Below are positions 46,901 to 59,310 of a DNA stretch of 64,000 nucleotides, piece after piece. The position numbers were made by a program, and so were the translations under genes. Under the pieces are notes generated by a model. The model did not search any database and had not been told where the DNA came from. It saw only the letters and a list, made by a program, of their open reading frames with translations. The stretch comes from Argopecten irradians. Lineage: Eukaryota > Mollusca > Bivalvia > Pectinida > Pectinidae. Location of the stretch: NCBI RefSeq assembly GCF_041381155.1, contig NC_091146.1, positions 1,195,224 to 1,259,223 of the forward strand. Direction: 5' to 3'. Within the stretch, counting starts at the first letter, position 1. Each line of letters begins with the position of its first letter.

Positions 46901-49900
46901 TTACAATACCCAGTCCTAGTGTATTCTCAATAATTGTATCGTATCGTTTTAGCCCTTACAATACCCAGTCCTAGTGTATTCTCAATAATTGTATCGTATC
47001 GTTTTAGCCCTTACAATACCCAGTCCTAGTGTATTCTCAATAATTGTATCGTATCGTTTTAGCCCTTACAATACCCAGTCCTAGTGTATTCTCAATAATT
47101 GTATCGTATCGTTTTAGCCCTTACAATACCCAGTCCTAGTGTATTCTCAATAATTGTATCGTATCGTTTTAGCCCTTACAATACCCAGTCCTAGTGTATT
47201 CTCAATAATTGTATCGTATCGTTTTAGCCCTTACAATACCCAGTCCTAGTGTATTCTCAATAATTGTATCGTATCGTTTTAGCCCTTACAATACCCAGCC
47301 CTAGTGTATTCTCAATAATTGTATCGTATTGTTTTAGCCCTTACAATACCCAGTCCTAGTGTATTCTCAATAATTGTATCGTATCGTTTTAGCCCTTACA
47401 ATACCCAGTCCTAGTGTATTCTCAATAATTGTATCGTATCGTTTTAGCCCTTACAATACCCAGTCTAGTGTATTCTCAATAATTGTATCGTATCGTTTTA
47501 GCCCTTACAATACCCAGTCCTAGTGTATTCTCAATAATTGTATCGTATCGTTTTAGCCCTTACAATACCCAGTCCTAGTGTATTCTCAATAATTGTATCG
47601 TATCGTTTTAGCCCTTACAATACCCAGTCCTAGTGTATTCTCAATAATTGTATCGTATTGTTTTAGCCCTTACAATACCCAGTCCTAGTGTATTCTCAAT
47701 AATTGTATCGTATCGTTTTAGCCCTTACAATACCCAGTCCTAGTGTATTCTCAATAATTGTATCGTATCGTTTTAGCCCTTACAATACCCAGTCCTAGTG
47801 TATTCTCAATAATTGTATCGTATCGTTTTAGCCCTTACAATACCCAGTCCTAGTGTATTCTCAATAATTGTATCGTATCGTTTTAGCCCTTACAATACCC
47901 AGTCCTAGTGTATTCTCAATAATTGTATCGTATTGTTTTAGCCCTTACAATACCCAGTCCTAGTGTATTCTCAATAATTGTATCGTATCGTTTTAGCCCT
48001 TACAATACCCAGTCCTAGTGTATTCTCAATAATTGTATCGTATCGTTTTAGCCCTTACAATACCCAGTCCTAGTGTATTCTCAATAATTGTATCGTATCG
48101 TTTTAGCCCTTACAATACCCAGTCCTAGTGTATTCTCAATAATTGTATCGTATCGTTTTAGCCCTTACAATACCCAGTCCTAGTGTATTCTCAATAATTG
48201 TATCGTATCGTTTTAGCCCTTACAATACCCAGTCCTAGTGTATTCTCAATAATTTGTATCGTATCGTTTTAGCCCTTACAATACCCAGTCCTAGTGTATT
48301 CTCAATAATTGTATCGTATCGTTTTAGCCCTTACAATACCCAGTCCTAGTGTATTCTCAATAATTGTATCGTATCGTTTTAGCCCTTACAATACCCAGTC
48401 CTAGTGTATTCTCAATAATTGTATCGTATCGTTTTAGCCCTTACAATACCCAGTCCTAGTGTATTCTCAATAATTGTATCGTATCGTTTTAGCCCTTACA
48501 ATACCCAGTCCTAGTGTATTCTCAATAATTGTTATCGTATCGTTTTAGCCCTTACAATACCCAGTCCTAGTGTATTCTCAATAATTGTATCGTATCGTTT
48601 TAGCCCTTACAATACCCAGTCCTAGTGTATTCTCAATAATTGTATCGTATCGTTTTTAAGCCCTTACAATACCCAGTCCTAGTGTATTCTCAATAATTGT
48701 ATCGTATCGTTTTAGCCCTTACAATAACCCAGTCCTAGTGTATTCTCAATAATTGTATCGTATCGTTTTAGCCCTTACAATACCCAGTCCTAGTGTATTC
48801 TCAATAATTGTATCGTATCGTTTTTAGCCCTTACAATACCCAGTCCCTAGTGTATTCTCAATAATTGTATCGTATCGTTTTAAGCCCTTACAATACCCAG
48901 TCCTAGTGTATTCTCAATAATTGTATCGTATCGTTTTAGCCCTTACAATACCCAGCCCTAGTGTATTTCTCAATAATTGTAGTATCGTTTTAGGCCCTTA
49001 CAATTACCCAGCCTAGTGTATTCTCAATAATCGTATCGTATCGTTTTAGCCCTTACAATACCCAGTCCTAGTGTATTCTCAATAATCGTATCGTATCGTT
49101 TTAGCCCTTACAATACCCAGTCCTAGTGTATTCTCAATAATTGTATCGTATCGTTTTAGCCCTTACAATACCCAGCCCTAGTGTATTCATCAATATATTG
49201 TATCGTATCGTTTTAAGCCCTTACAATACCCAGTCCTAGTTTGTATTCTCAATATTGTATCAGTATCGTTTTTAGCCCCTTACAATCTAGTGTATTCTCA
49301 ATAATTGTATCGTATTTTAGCCCTTACAATACCCAGTCCTAGTGTATTCTCAATAATTGTATCGTATCGTTTTAGCCCTTACAATACCCAGCCCTAGTGT
49401 ATTCTCAATAATTGTATCGTATCGTTTTAGCCCTTACAATACCCAGTCCTAGTGTATTTCTCAATAATAATCGTATCGTTTAGTATCGTATCGTATTAAG
49501 CCCTTACAATACCCAGCCCTAGTGTATTCTCAATAATTGTATCGTATCGTTTTTTAGCCCCTTACAATACCAGCCCTAGTTTTCTCAATAGTTGTATTCT
49601 TATAATGTACCGTATCGTTTTAGAAGCCCCCTTACAATACCCCAGTCCTAGTGTTAGATCTCAATAATTGTATCGTATCGACGTTATTAGTCCCTTACAA
49701 TAGTTCCAGTCCCTTAGTGTATTCTCAATAATTGTATCGTATCGTTTTTAGCCCTTACAATACCCCAGCCCCTAGTGTATTCTCAATAATGTGTATCGTA
49801 TCGTTTTAACCCTTATTACAAATACCCAGTCCCTAGTGTATTCTCAATAATTGTATCGTATCAGTTTTAGCCCTTACAATACCCAGTCCTAGTGTAATTC

Positions 49901-50540
49901 TTACACAATAATTGGTATCGTATGTTTTAGCCATTACAATACCCCAGTCCTAGTGTATTCTCAATTTAATTGTATCGTATCGATTTTTTATTCCCTTACA
50001 ATTTACCAGTTAGTCCTTAGATGGTAGTTCTCAAATAATTGTATCGTATCGTTTTTAGCTCTTACAATACCACTGAGCCCTAGTGTATTACCAATATTGT
50101 CCCCTATCGTATGTATTTAGCCCTTACAATAACCCGCCCTTGTGTATTCTATTTAATTGTATTCGTATTGTTTTAGCCCTAAACAATAACCAAGCCCCTA
50201 GTTGTTATTTTCCCCAATAAATTTTGTTATCGTAATTGTTTTATACCCCATTACAATTAACCAGTCCTAGTGTATTCTCAATAATTGTTCTTCGGACGTT
50301 TAACCCTTACATACCCAGCCCTAGTTTATTCTCAATATTTGTATTCGTATCGTTTGTACCCTTACAATTAACCAGTCTAGTGTATTCTCAATAATTCGTA
50401 TCGTAGCGTTTTAGCCCTTACTAATAACCAGCCCTAGTGTATTCTAAATAACGTTGTATCGTGTTGGGGCCAACCCTATAAACTGTTCCTAGTGTATTTC
50501 TCAAATAATTGTTTGTATCGTTTTAGCCCATTACAATACC
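40945..50540. repeat. Large satellite array, 55-bp unit, ~175 copies
   Basis: The unit contains 'ttgtatcgtatcgttttagc', 'ccttacaatacccagtccta' and 'gtgtattctcaataa'. The middle is almost perfectly uniform (for example 44900-48500). The left edge has 'attgtatcg' and 'aaccc' variants, and the right edge from ~48950 is progressively disrupted by indels. The variant 'aaccagtcc' is confined to about 43600-43880, a sign of local amplification. Confidence 0.97.
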
Positions 50541-53500
50541 CAGTGTTGGGGCCAACCCTATAAACTGTTCCCCTGAGGCAGGAGGTGTTGGTGTTGGGGC
50601 CAACCCTATAAACTGTTCCCCGAGGCAGGAGGTGTTGGTGTTGGGGCCAACCCTATAAACTGTTCCCCGAGGCAGGAAATGTTGGTGTTGGGGCCAACCC
50701 TATAAACTGTTCCCTGAGGCAGGAGGTGTTGGTGTTGGGGCCAACCCTATAAACTGTTCCCTGAGGCAGGAGGAAATGTTGGTGTTGGGGCCAACCCTAT
50801 AAACTGTTCCCTGAGGCAGGAGGTGTTGGTGTTGGGCCAACCCTATGAACTGTTCCCTGAGGCAGGAGGTATTGGTGTTGGGGCCAACCCTATAAACTGT
50901 TCCCTGAGGCAGGAGGTGTTGGTGTTGGGGCCAACCCTATAAACTGTTCCCTGAGGCAGGAAATGTTGGTGTTGGGGCCAACCCTATAAACTGTTCCCCG
51001 AGGCAGGAGGTGTTGGTGTTGGGGCCAACCCTATAAACTGTTCCCTGAGGCAGGAGGTGTTGGTGTTGGGGCCAACCCTATAAACTGTTCCCTGAGGCAG
51101 GAGGTGTTGGTGTTGGGGCCAACCCTATAAACTGTTCCCTGAGGCAGGAGGTGTTGGTGTTGGGGCCAACCCTATAAACTGTTCCCCGAGGCAGGAGGTG
51201 TTGGTGTTGGGGCCAACCCTATAAACTGTTCCCCGAGGCAGGAGGTGTTGGTGTTGGGGCCAACCCTATAAACTGTTCCCTGAGGCAGGAGGTGTTGGTG
51301 TTGGGGCCAACCCTATAAACTGTTCCCTGAGGCAGGAGGTGTTGGTGTTGGGGCCAACCCTATAAACTGTTTCCCTGAGGCAGGAGGTGTTGGTGTTGGG
51401 GCCAACCCTATAAACTGTTCCCTGAGGCAGGAGGTATTGGTGTTGGGGCCAACCCTATAAACTGTTCCCTGAGGCAGGAGGTGTTGGTGTTGGGGCCAAC
51501 CCTATAAACTGTTCCCTGAGGCAGGAGGTGTTGGTGTTGGGGCCAACCCTATAAACTGTTCCCTGAGGCAGGAGGTGTTGGTGTTGGGGCCAACCCTATA
51601 AACTGTTCCCTGAGGCAGGAGGTGTTGGTGTTGGGGCCAACCCTATAAACTGTTCCCTGAGGCAGGAGGTGTTGGTGTTGGGGCCAACCCTATAAACTGT
51701 TCCCTGAGGCAGGAGGTATTGGTGTTGGGGCCAACCCTATAAACTGTTCCCTGAGGCAGGAGGTGTTGGTGTTGGGGCCAACCCTATAAACTGTTCCCTG
51801 AGGCAGGAGGTGTTGGTGTTGGGGCCAACCCTATAAACTGTTCCCTGAGGCAGGAGGTGTTTGGTGTTGGGGCCAACCCTATAAACTGTTCCCTGAGGCA
51901 GGAGGTGTTGGTGTTGGGGCCAACCCTATAAACTGTTCCCTGAGGCAGGAGGTGTTGGTGTTGGGGCCAACCCTATAAACTGTTCCCTGAGGCAGGAGGT
52001 ATTGGTGTTGGGGCCAACCCTATAAACTGTTCCCTGAGGCAGGAGGTATTGGTGTTGGGGCCAACCCTATGAACTGTTCCCTGAGGCAGGAGGTATTGGT
52101 GTTGGGGCCAACCCTATAAACTGTTCCCCGAGGCAGGAGGTATTGTTGGTGTTGGGGCCAACCCTATAAACTGTTCCCTGAGGCAGGAGGTGTTGGTGTT
52201 GGGGCCAACCCTATAAACTGTTCCCTGAGGCAGGAGGTGTTGGTGTTGGGGCCAACCCTATAAACTGTTCCCTGAGGCAGGAGGTGTTGGTGTTGGGGCC
52301 AACCCTATAAACTGTTCCCTGAGGCAGGAGGTGTTGGTGTTGGGGCCAACCCTATAAACTGTTCCCTGAGGCAGGAGGTGTTGGTGTTGGGGCCAACCCT
52401 ATAAACTGTTCCCCGAGGCAGGAGGTGTTGGTGTTGGGGCCAACCCTATAAACTGTTCCCCGAGGCAGGAGGTGTTGGTGTTGGGGCCAACCCTATAAAC
52501 TGTTCCCTGAGGCAGGAGGTGTTGGTGTTGGGGCCAACCCTATAAACTGTTCCCTGAGGCAGGAGGTGTTGGTGTTGGGGCCAACCCTATAAACTGTTCC
52601 CTGAGGCAGGAGGTGTTGGTGTTGGGGCCAACCCTATAAACTGTTCCCCGAGGCAGGAGGTGTTGGTGTTGGGGCCAACCCTATAAACTGTTCCCTGAGG
52701 CAGGAGTGTTGGTGTTGGGGCCAACCCTATAAACTGTTCCCTGAGGCAGGAGGTATTGGTGTTGGGGCCAACCCTATAACTGTTCCCCGAGGCAGGAGGT
52801 ATTGGTGTTGGGGCCAACCCTATAAACTGTTCCCTGAGGCAGGAGGTGTTGGTGTTGGGGCCAACCCTATAAACTGTTCCCTGAGGCAGGAGGTATTGGT
52901 GTTGGGGCCAACCCTATGAACTGTTCCCTGAGGCAGGAGGTATTGGTGTTGGGGCCAACCCTATAAACTGTTCCCTGAGGCAGGAGGTGTTGGTGTTGGG
53001 GCCAACCCTATAAACTGTTCCCTGAGGCAGGAGGTATTGGTGTTGGGGCCAACCCTATAAACTGTTCCCCGAGGCAGGAGGTGTTGGTGTTGGGGCCAAC
53101 CCTATAAACTGTTCCCTGAGGCAGGAGGTATTGGTGTTGGGGCCAACCCTATAAACTGTTCCCTGAGGCAGGAGGTGTTGGTGTTGGGGCCAACCCTATA
53201 AACTGTTCCCTGAGGCAGGAGGTGTTGGTGTTGGGGCCAACCCTATAAACTGTTCCCTGAGGCAGGAGGTGTTGGTGTTGGGGCCAACCCTATAAACTGT
53301 TCCCCGAGGCAGGAGGTGTTGGTGTTGGGGCCAACCCTATAAACTGTTCCCTGAGGCAGGAGGTGTTGGTGTTGGGCCAACCCTATAAACTGTTCCCTGA
53401 GGCAGGAGGTTTGGTGTTGGGGCCAACCCTATAAACTGTTCCCTGAGGCAGGAGGTGTTGGTGTTGGGGCCAACCCTATAAACTGTTCCCTGAGGCAGGA

Positions 53501-56500
53501 GGTGTTGGTGTTGGGGCCAACCCTATAAACTGTTCCCTGAGGCAGGAGGTGTTGGTGTTGGGGCCAACCCTATAAACTGTTCCCTGAGGCAGGAGGTATT
53601 GGTGTTGGGGCCAACCCTATAAAACTGTTCCCTGAGGCAGGAGGTATTGGTGTTGGGGCCAACCCTATAAACTGTTCCCTGAGGCAGGAGGTATTGGTGT
53701 TGGGGCCAACCCTATAAACTGTTCCCTGAGGCAGGAGGTGTTGGTGTTGGGGCCAACCCTATAAACTGTTCCCTGAGGCAGGAGGTGTTGGTGTTGGGGC
53801 CAACCCTATAAACTGTTCCCTGAGGCAGGAGGTGTTGGTGTTGGGGCCAACCCTATAAACTGTTCCCTGAGGCAGGAGGTGTTGGTGTTGGGGCCAACCC
53901 TATAAACTGTTCCCTGAGGCAGGAGGTGTTGGTGTTGGGGCCAACCCTATAAACTGTTCCCTGAGGCAGGAGGTGTTGGTGTTGGGGCCAACCCTATAAA
54001 CTGTTCCCTGAGGCAGGAGGTGTTGGTGTTGGGGCCAACCCTATAAACTGTTCCCTGAGGCAGGAGGTGTTGGTGTTGGGGCCAACCCTATAAACTGTTC
54101 CCTGAGGCAGGAGGTGTTGGTGTTGGGGCCAACCCTATAAACTGTTCCCTGAGGCAGGAGGTGTTGGTGTTGGGGCCAACCCTATAAACTGTTCCCTGAG
54201 GCAGGAGGTGTTGGTGTTGGGGCCAACCCTATAAACTGTTCCCTGAGGCAGGAGGTATTGGTGTTGGGGCCAACCCTATGAACTGTTCCCTGAGGCAGGA
54301 GGTATTGGTGTTGGGGCCAACCCTATGAACTGTTCCCTGAGGCAGGAGGTATTGGTGTTGGGGCCAACCCTATAAACTGTTCCCCGAGGCAGGAGGTGTT
54401 GGTGTTGGGGCCAACCCTATAAACTGTTCCCTGAGGCAGGAGGTATTGGTGTTGGGGCCAACCCTATAAACTGTTCCCTGAGGCAGGAGGTGTTGGTGTT
54501 GGGGCCAACCCTATAAACTGTTCCCTGAGGCAGGAGGTATTGGTGTTGGGCCAACCCTATAAACTGTTCCCTGAGGCAGGAGGTGTTGGTGTTGGGGCCA
54601 ACCCTATAAACTGTTCCCTGAGGCAGGAGGTGTTGGTGTTGGGGCCAACCCTATAAACTGTTCCCTGAGGCAGGAGGTGTTGGTGTTGGGGCCAACCCTA
54701 TAAACTGTTCCCTGAGGCAGGAGGTGTTGGTGTTGGGGCCAACCCTATAAACTGTTCCCTGAGGCAGGAGGTGTTGGTGTTGGGGCCAACCCTATAAACT
54801 GTTCCCTGAGGCAGGAGGTGTTGGTGTTGGGGCCAACCCTATAAACTGTTCCCTGAGGCAGGAGGTGTTGGTGTTGGGGCCAACCCTATAAACTGTTCCC
54901 GAGGCAGGAGGTGTTGGTGTTGGGGCCAACCCTATAAACTGTTCCCTGAGGCAGGAGGTGTTGGTGTTGGGGCCAACCCTATAAACTGTTCCCTGAGGCA
55001 GGAGGTGTTGGTGTTGGGGCCAACCCTATAAACTGTTCCCTGAGGCAGGAGGTGTTGGTGTTGGGGCCAACCCTATAAACTGTTCCCTGAGGCAGGAGGT
55101 GTTGGTGTTGGGGCCAACCCTATAAACTGTTCCCTGAGGCAGGAGGTGTTGGTGTTGGGGCCAACCCTATAAACTGTTCCCTGAGGCAGGAGGTGTTGGT
55201 GTTGGGGCCAACCCTATAAACTGTTCCCTGAGGCAGGAGGTGTTGGTGTTGGGGCCAACCCTATAAACTGTTCCCTGAGGCAGGAGGTGTTGGTGTTGGG
55301 GCCAACCCTATAAACTGTTCCCTGAGGCAGGAGTGTTGGTGTTGGGGCCAACCCTATAAACTGTTCCCTGAGGCAGGAGGTGTTGGTGTTGGGGCCAACC
55401 CTATAAACTGTTCCCTGAGGCAGGAGGTGTTGGTGTTGGGGCCAACCCTATAAACTGTTCCCTGAGGCAGGAGGTGTTGGTGTTGGGGCCAACCCTATAA
55501 ACTGTTCCCTGAGGCAGGAGGTGTATTGGTGTTGGGGCCAACCCTATAAACTGTTCCCTGAGGCAGGAGGTGTTGGTGTTGGGGCCAACCCTATAAACTG
55601 TTCCCTGAGGCAGGAGGTGTTGGTGTTGGGGCCAACCCTATAAACTGTTCCCTGAGGCAGGAGGTGTTGGTGTTGGGGCCAACCCTATAAACTGTTCCCT
55701 GAGGCAGGAGGTATTGGTGTTGGGGCCAACCCTATAAACTGTTCCCTGAGGCAGGAGGTGTTGGTGTTGGGGCCAACCCTATAAACTGTTCCCTGAGGCA
55801 GGAGGTGTTGGTGTTGGGGCCAACCCTATAAAACTGTTCCCTGAGGCAGGAGGTGTTGGTGTTGGGGCCAACCCTATAAACTGTTCCCTGAGGCAGGAGG
55901 TGTTGGTGTTGGGGCCAACCCTATAAACTGTTCCCGAGGCAGGAGGTGTTGGTGTTGGGGCCAACCCTATAAACTGTTCCCTGAGGCAGGAGGTGTTGGT
56001 GTTGGGGCCAACCTATAAACTGTTCCCGAGGCAGAGGTTGTGTGACCTATAAACTGTTCCCTGAGGCAGGAGGTGTTGGTGTTGGGGCCAACCCTATAAA
56101 CTGTTCCCTGAGGCAGGAGGTGTTGGTGTTGGGGCCAACCCTATAAACTGTTCCCTGAGGCAGGAGGTGTTGGTGTTGGGGCCAACCCTATAAACTGTTC
56201 CCTGAGGCAGGAGGTGTTGGTGTTGGGGCCAACCCTATAAACTGTTCCCTGAGGCAGGAGGTGTTGGTGTTGGGGCCAACCCTATAAACTGTTCCCTGAG
56301 GCAGGAGGTGTTGGTGTTGGGGCCAACCCTATAAACTGTTCCCTGAGGCAGGAGGTGTTGGTGTTGGGGCCAACCCTATAAACTGTTCCCTGAGGCAGGA
56401 GGTGTTGGTGTTGGGGCCAACCCTATAAACTGTTCCCTGAGGCAGGAGGTGTTGGTGTTGGGGCCAACCCTATAAACTGTTCCCTGAGGCAGGAGGTGTT

Positions 56501-59310
56501 GGTGTTGGGGCCAACCCTATAAACTGTTCCCTGAGGCAGGAGGTGTTGGTGTTGGGGCCAACCCTATAAACTGTTCCCTGAGGCAGGAGGTGTTGGTGTT
56601 GGGGCCAACCCTATAAACTGTTCCCTGAGGCAGGAGGTGTTGGTGTTGGGGCCAACCCTATAAACTGTTCCCTGAGGCAGGAGGTGTTGGTGTTGGGGCC
56701 AACCCTATAAACTGTTCCTCGAGGCAGGAGGTATTGGTGTTGGGGCCAACCCTATAAACTGTTCCCTGAGGCAGGAGGTATTGGTGTTGGGCCAACCCTA
56801 TAAACTGTTCCCTGAGGCAGGAGGTGTTGGTGTTGGGGCCAACCCTATAAACTGTTCCCTGAGGCAGGAGGTGTTGGTGTTGGGGCCAACCCTATAAACT
56901 GTTCCCTGAGGCAGGAGGTGTTGGTGTTGGGGCCAACCCTATAAACTGTTCCCTGAGGCAGGAGGTGTTGGTGTTGGGGCCAACCCTATAAACTGTTCCC
57001 TGAGGCAGGAGGTGTTGGTGTTGGGGCCAACCCTATAAACTGTTCCCTGAGGCAGGAGGTGTTGGTGTTGGGGCCAACCCTATAAACTGTTCCCTGAGGC
57101 AAGGAGGTGTTGGTGTTGGGGCCAACCCTATAAACTGTTCCCTGAGGCAGGAGGTGTTGGTGTTGGGGCCAACCCTATAAACTGTTCCCTGAGGCAGGAG
57201 GTGTTGGTGTTGGGGCCAACCCTATAAACTGTTCCCTGAGGCAGGAGGTGTTGGTGTTGGGCCAACCCTATAAACTGTTCCCTGAGGCAGGAGGTGTTGG
57301 TGTTGGGGCCAACCCTATAAACTGTTCCCTGAGGCAGGAGGTATTGGTGTTGGGGCCAACCCTATAAACTGTTCCCCGAGGCAGGAGGTGTTGGTGTTGG
57401 GGCCAACCCTATAAACTGTTCCCTGAGGCAGGAGGTGTTGGTGTTGGGGCCAACCCTATAAACTGTTCCCTGAGGCAGGAGAGGTGTTGGTGTTGGGGCC
57501 AACCCTATAAACTGTTCCCTGAGGCAGGAGGTGTTGGTGTTGGGGCCAACCCTATAAACTGTTCCCTGAGGCAGGAGGTATTGGTGTTGGGGCCAACCCT
57601 ATAAACTGTTCCCCGAGGCAGGAGGTGTTGGTGTTGGGGCCAACCCTATAAACTGTTCCCTGAGGCAGGAGGTGTTGGTGTTGGGGCCAACCCTATAAAC
57701 TGTTCCCTGAGGCAGGAGGTGTTGGTGTTGGGGCCAACCCTATAAACTGTTCCCTGAGGCAGGAGGTGTTGGTGTTGGGGCCAACCCTATAAACTGTTCC
57801 CTGAGGCAGGAGGTGTATTGGTGTTGGGGCCAACCCTATAAACTGTTCCCTGAGGCAGGAGGTGTTGGTGTTGGGGCCAACCCTATAAACTGTTCCCTGA
57901 GGCAGGAGGTGTTGGTGTTGGGGCCAACCCTATAAACTGTTCCCTGAGGCAGGAGGTGTTGGTGTTGGGGCCAACCCTATAAACTGTTCCCCTGAGGCAG
58001 GAGGTGTTGGTGTTGAGGCCAACCCTATAAACTGTTCCCTGAGGCAGGAGGTGTTGGTGTTGGGGCCAACCCTATAAACTGTTCCCTGAGGCAGGAGGTG
58101 TTGGTGTTGGGGCCAACCCTATAAACTGTTCCCCGAGGCAGGAGGTGTTGGTGTTTAGGCCAACCCTATAAACTGTTCCCTGAGGCAGGAGGTGTTGGTG
58201 TTGGGGCCAACCCTATAAACTGTTCCCTGAGGCAGGAGTGTTGGTGTTTGGTGTTGAGGCAGAGGTTGGTGTTGGGGCCAACCCTATAAACTGTTCCCTG
58301 AGGCAGGAGGTGTTGGTGTTGGGGCCAACCCTATAAACTGTTCCCTGAGGCAGGAGGTGTTGGTGTTGGGGCCAACCCTATAAACTGTTCCCTGAGGCAG
58401 GAGTGTTGGTGTTGGGCCAACCTATAAACTGTTCCCTGAGGCAGAGGTATTGGTGTTGGGGCCAACCCTATAAACTGTTCCCTGAGGCAGGAGGTGTTGG
58501 TGTTGGGGCCAACCCTATAAACTGTTCCCGAGGCAGGAGGTGTTGGTGTTGGGCCAACCCTATAAACTGTTCCCTGAGGCAGGAGGTGTTGGTGTTGGGC
58601 CAACCCTATAAACTGTTCCCTGAGGCAGGAGGTGTTGGTGTTGGGGCCAACCCTATAAACTGTTCCCTGAGGCAGGAGGTATTGGTGTTGGGGCCAACCC
58701 TATGAACTGTTCCCTGAGGCTGGAGGTATTGGTGTTGGGGCCAACCCTATGAACTGTTCCCTGAGGCTGGAGGTATTGGTGTTGGGGCCAACCCTATAAA
58801 CTGTTCCCCGAGGCAGGAGGTGTTGGTGTTGGGGCCAACCCTATAAACTGTTCCCCGAGGCAGGAAATGTTGGTGTTGGGGCCAACCCTATAAACTGTTC
58901 CCTGAGGCAGAAGGTGTTGGTGTTGGGGCCAACCCTATAAACTGTTCCCCGAGGCAGGAGGTGTTGGTGTTGGGGCCAACCCTATAAACTGTTCCCTGAG
59001 GCAGGAGGTGTTGGTGTTGGGGCCAACCCTATAAACTGTTCCCTGAGGCAGGAAATGTTGGTGTTGGGGCCAACCCTATAAACTGTTCCCTGAGGCAGGA
59101 GGTGTTGGTGTTGGGGCCAACCCTATAAACTGTTCCCTGAGGCAGGAGGTGTTGGTGTTGGGGCCAACCCTATAAACTGTTCCCTGAGGCAGGAGGTGTT
59201 GGTGTTGGGGCCAACCCTATAAACTGTTCCCTGAGGCAGGAAATGTTGGTGTTGGGGCCAACCCTATAAACTGTTCCCTGAGGCAGAAGGGACTGTTGGT
59301 GTTGGGGCCA
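50541..59310. repeat. Large satellite array, 47-bp unit, ~186 copies
   Basis: The unit contains 'ttggggccaaccctataaac', 'tgttccctgaggcaggaggt' and 'gttggtg'. Variation is limited to cctgag/cccgag, gtgtt/gtatt, ataaac/atgaac and 'gaaatgtt' for 'gaggtgtt'. On the - strand each unit holds an acceptor-like 'cacctcctgcctcag'. GC-richer than its neighbours. Confidence 0.97.
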
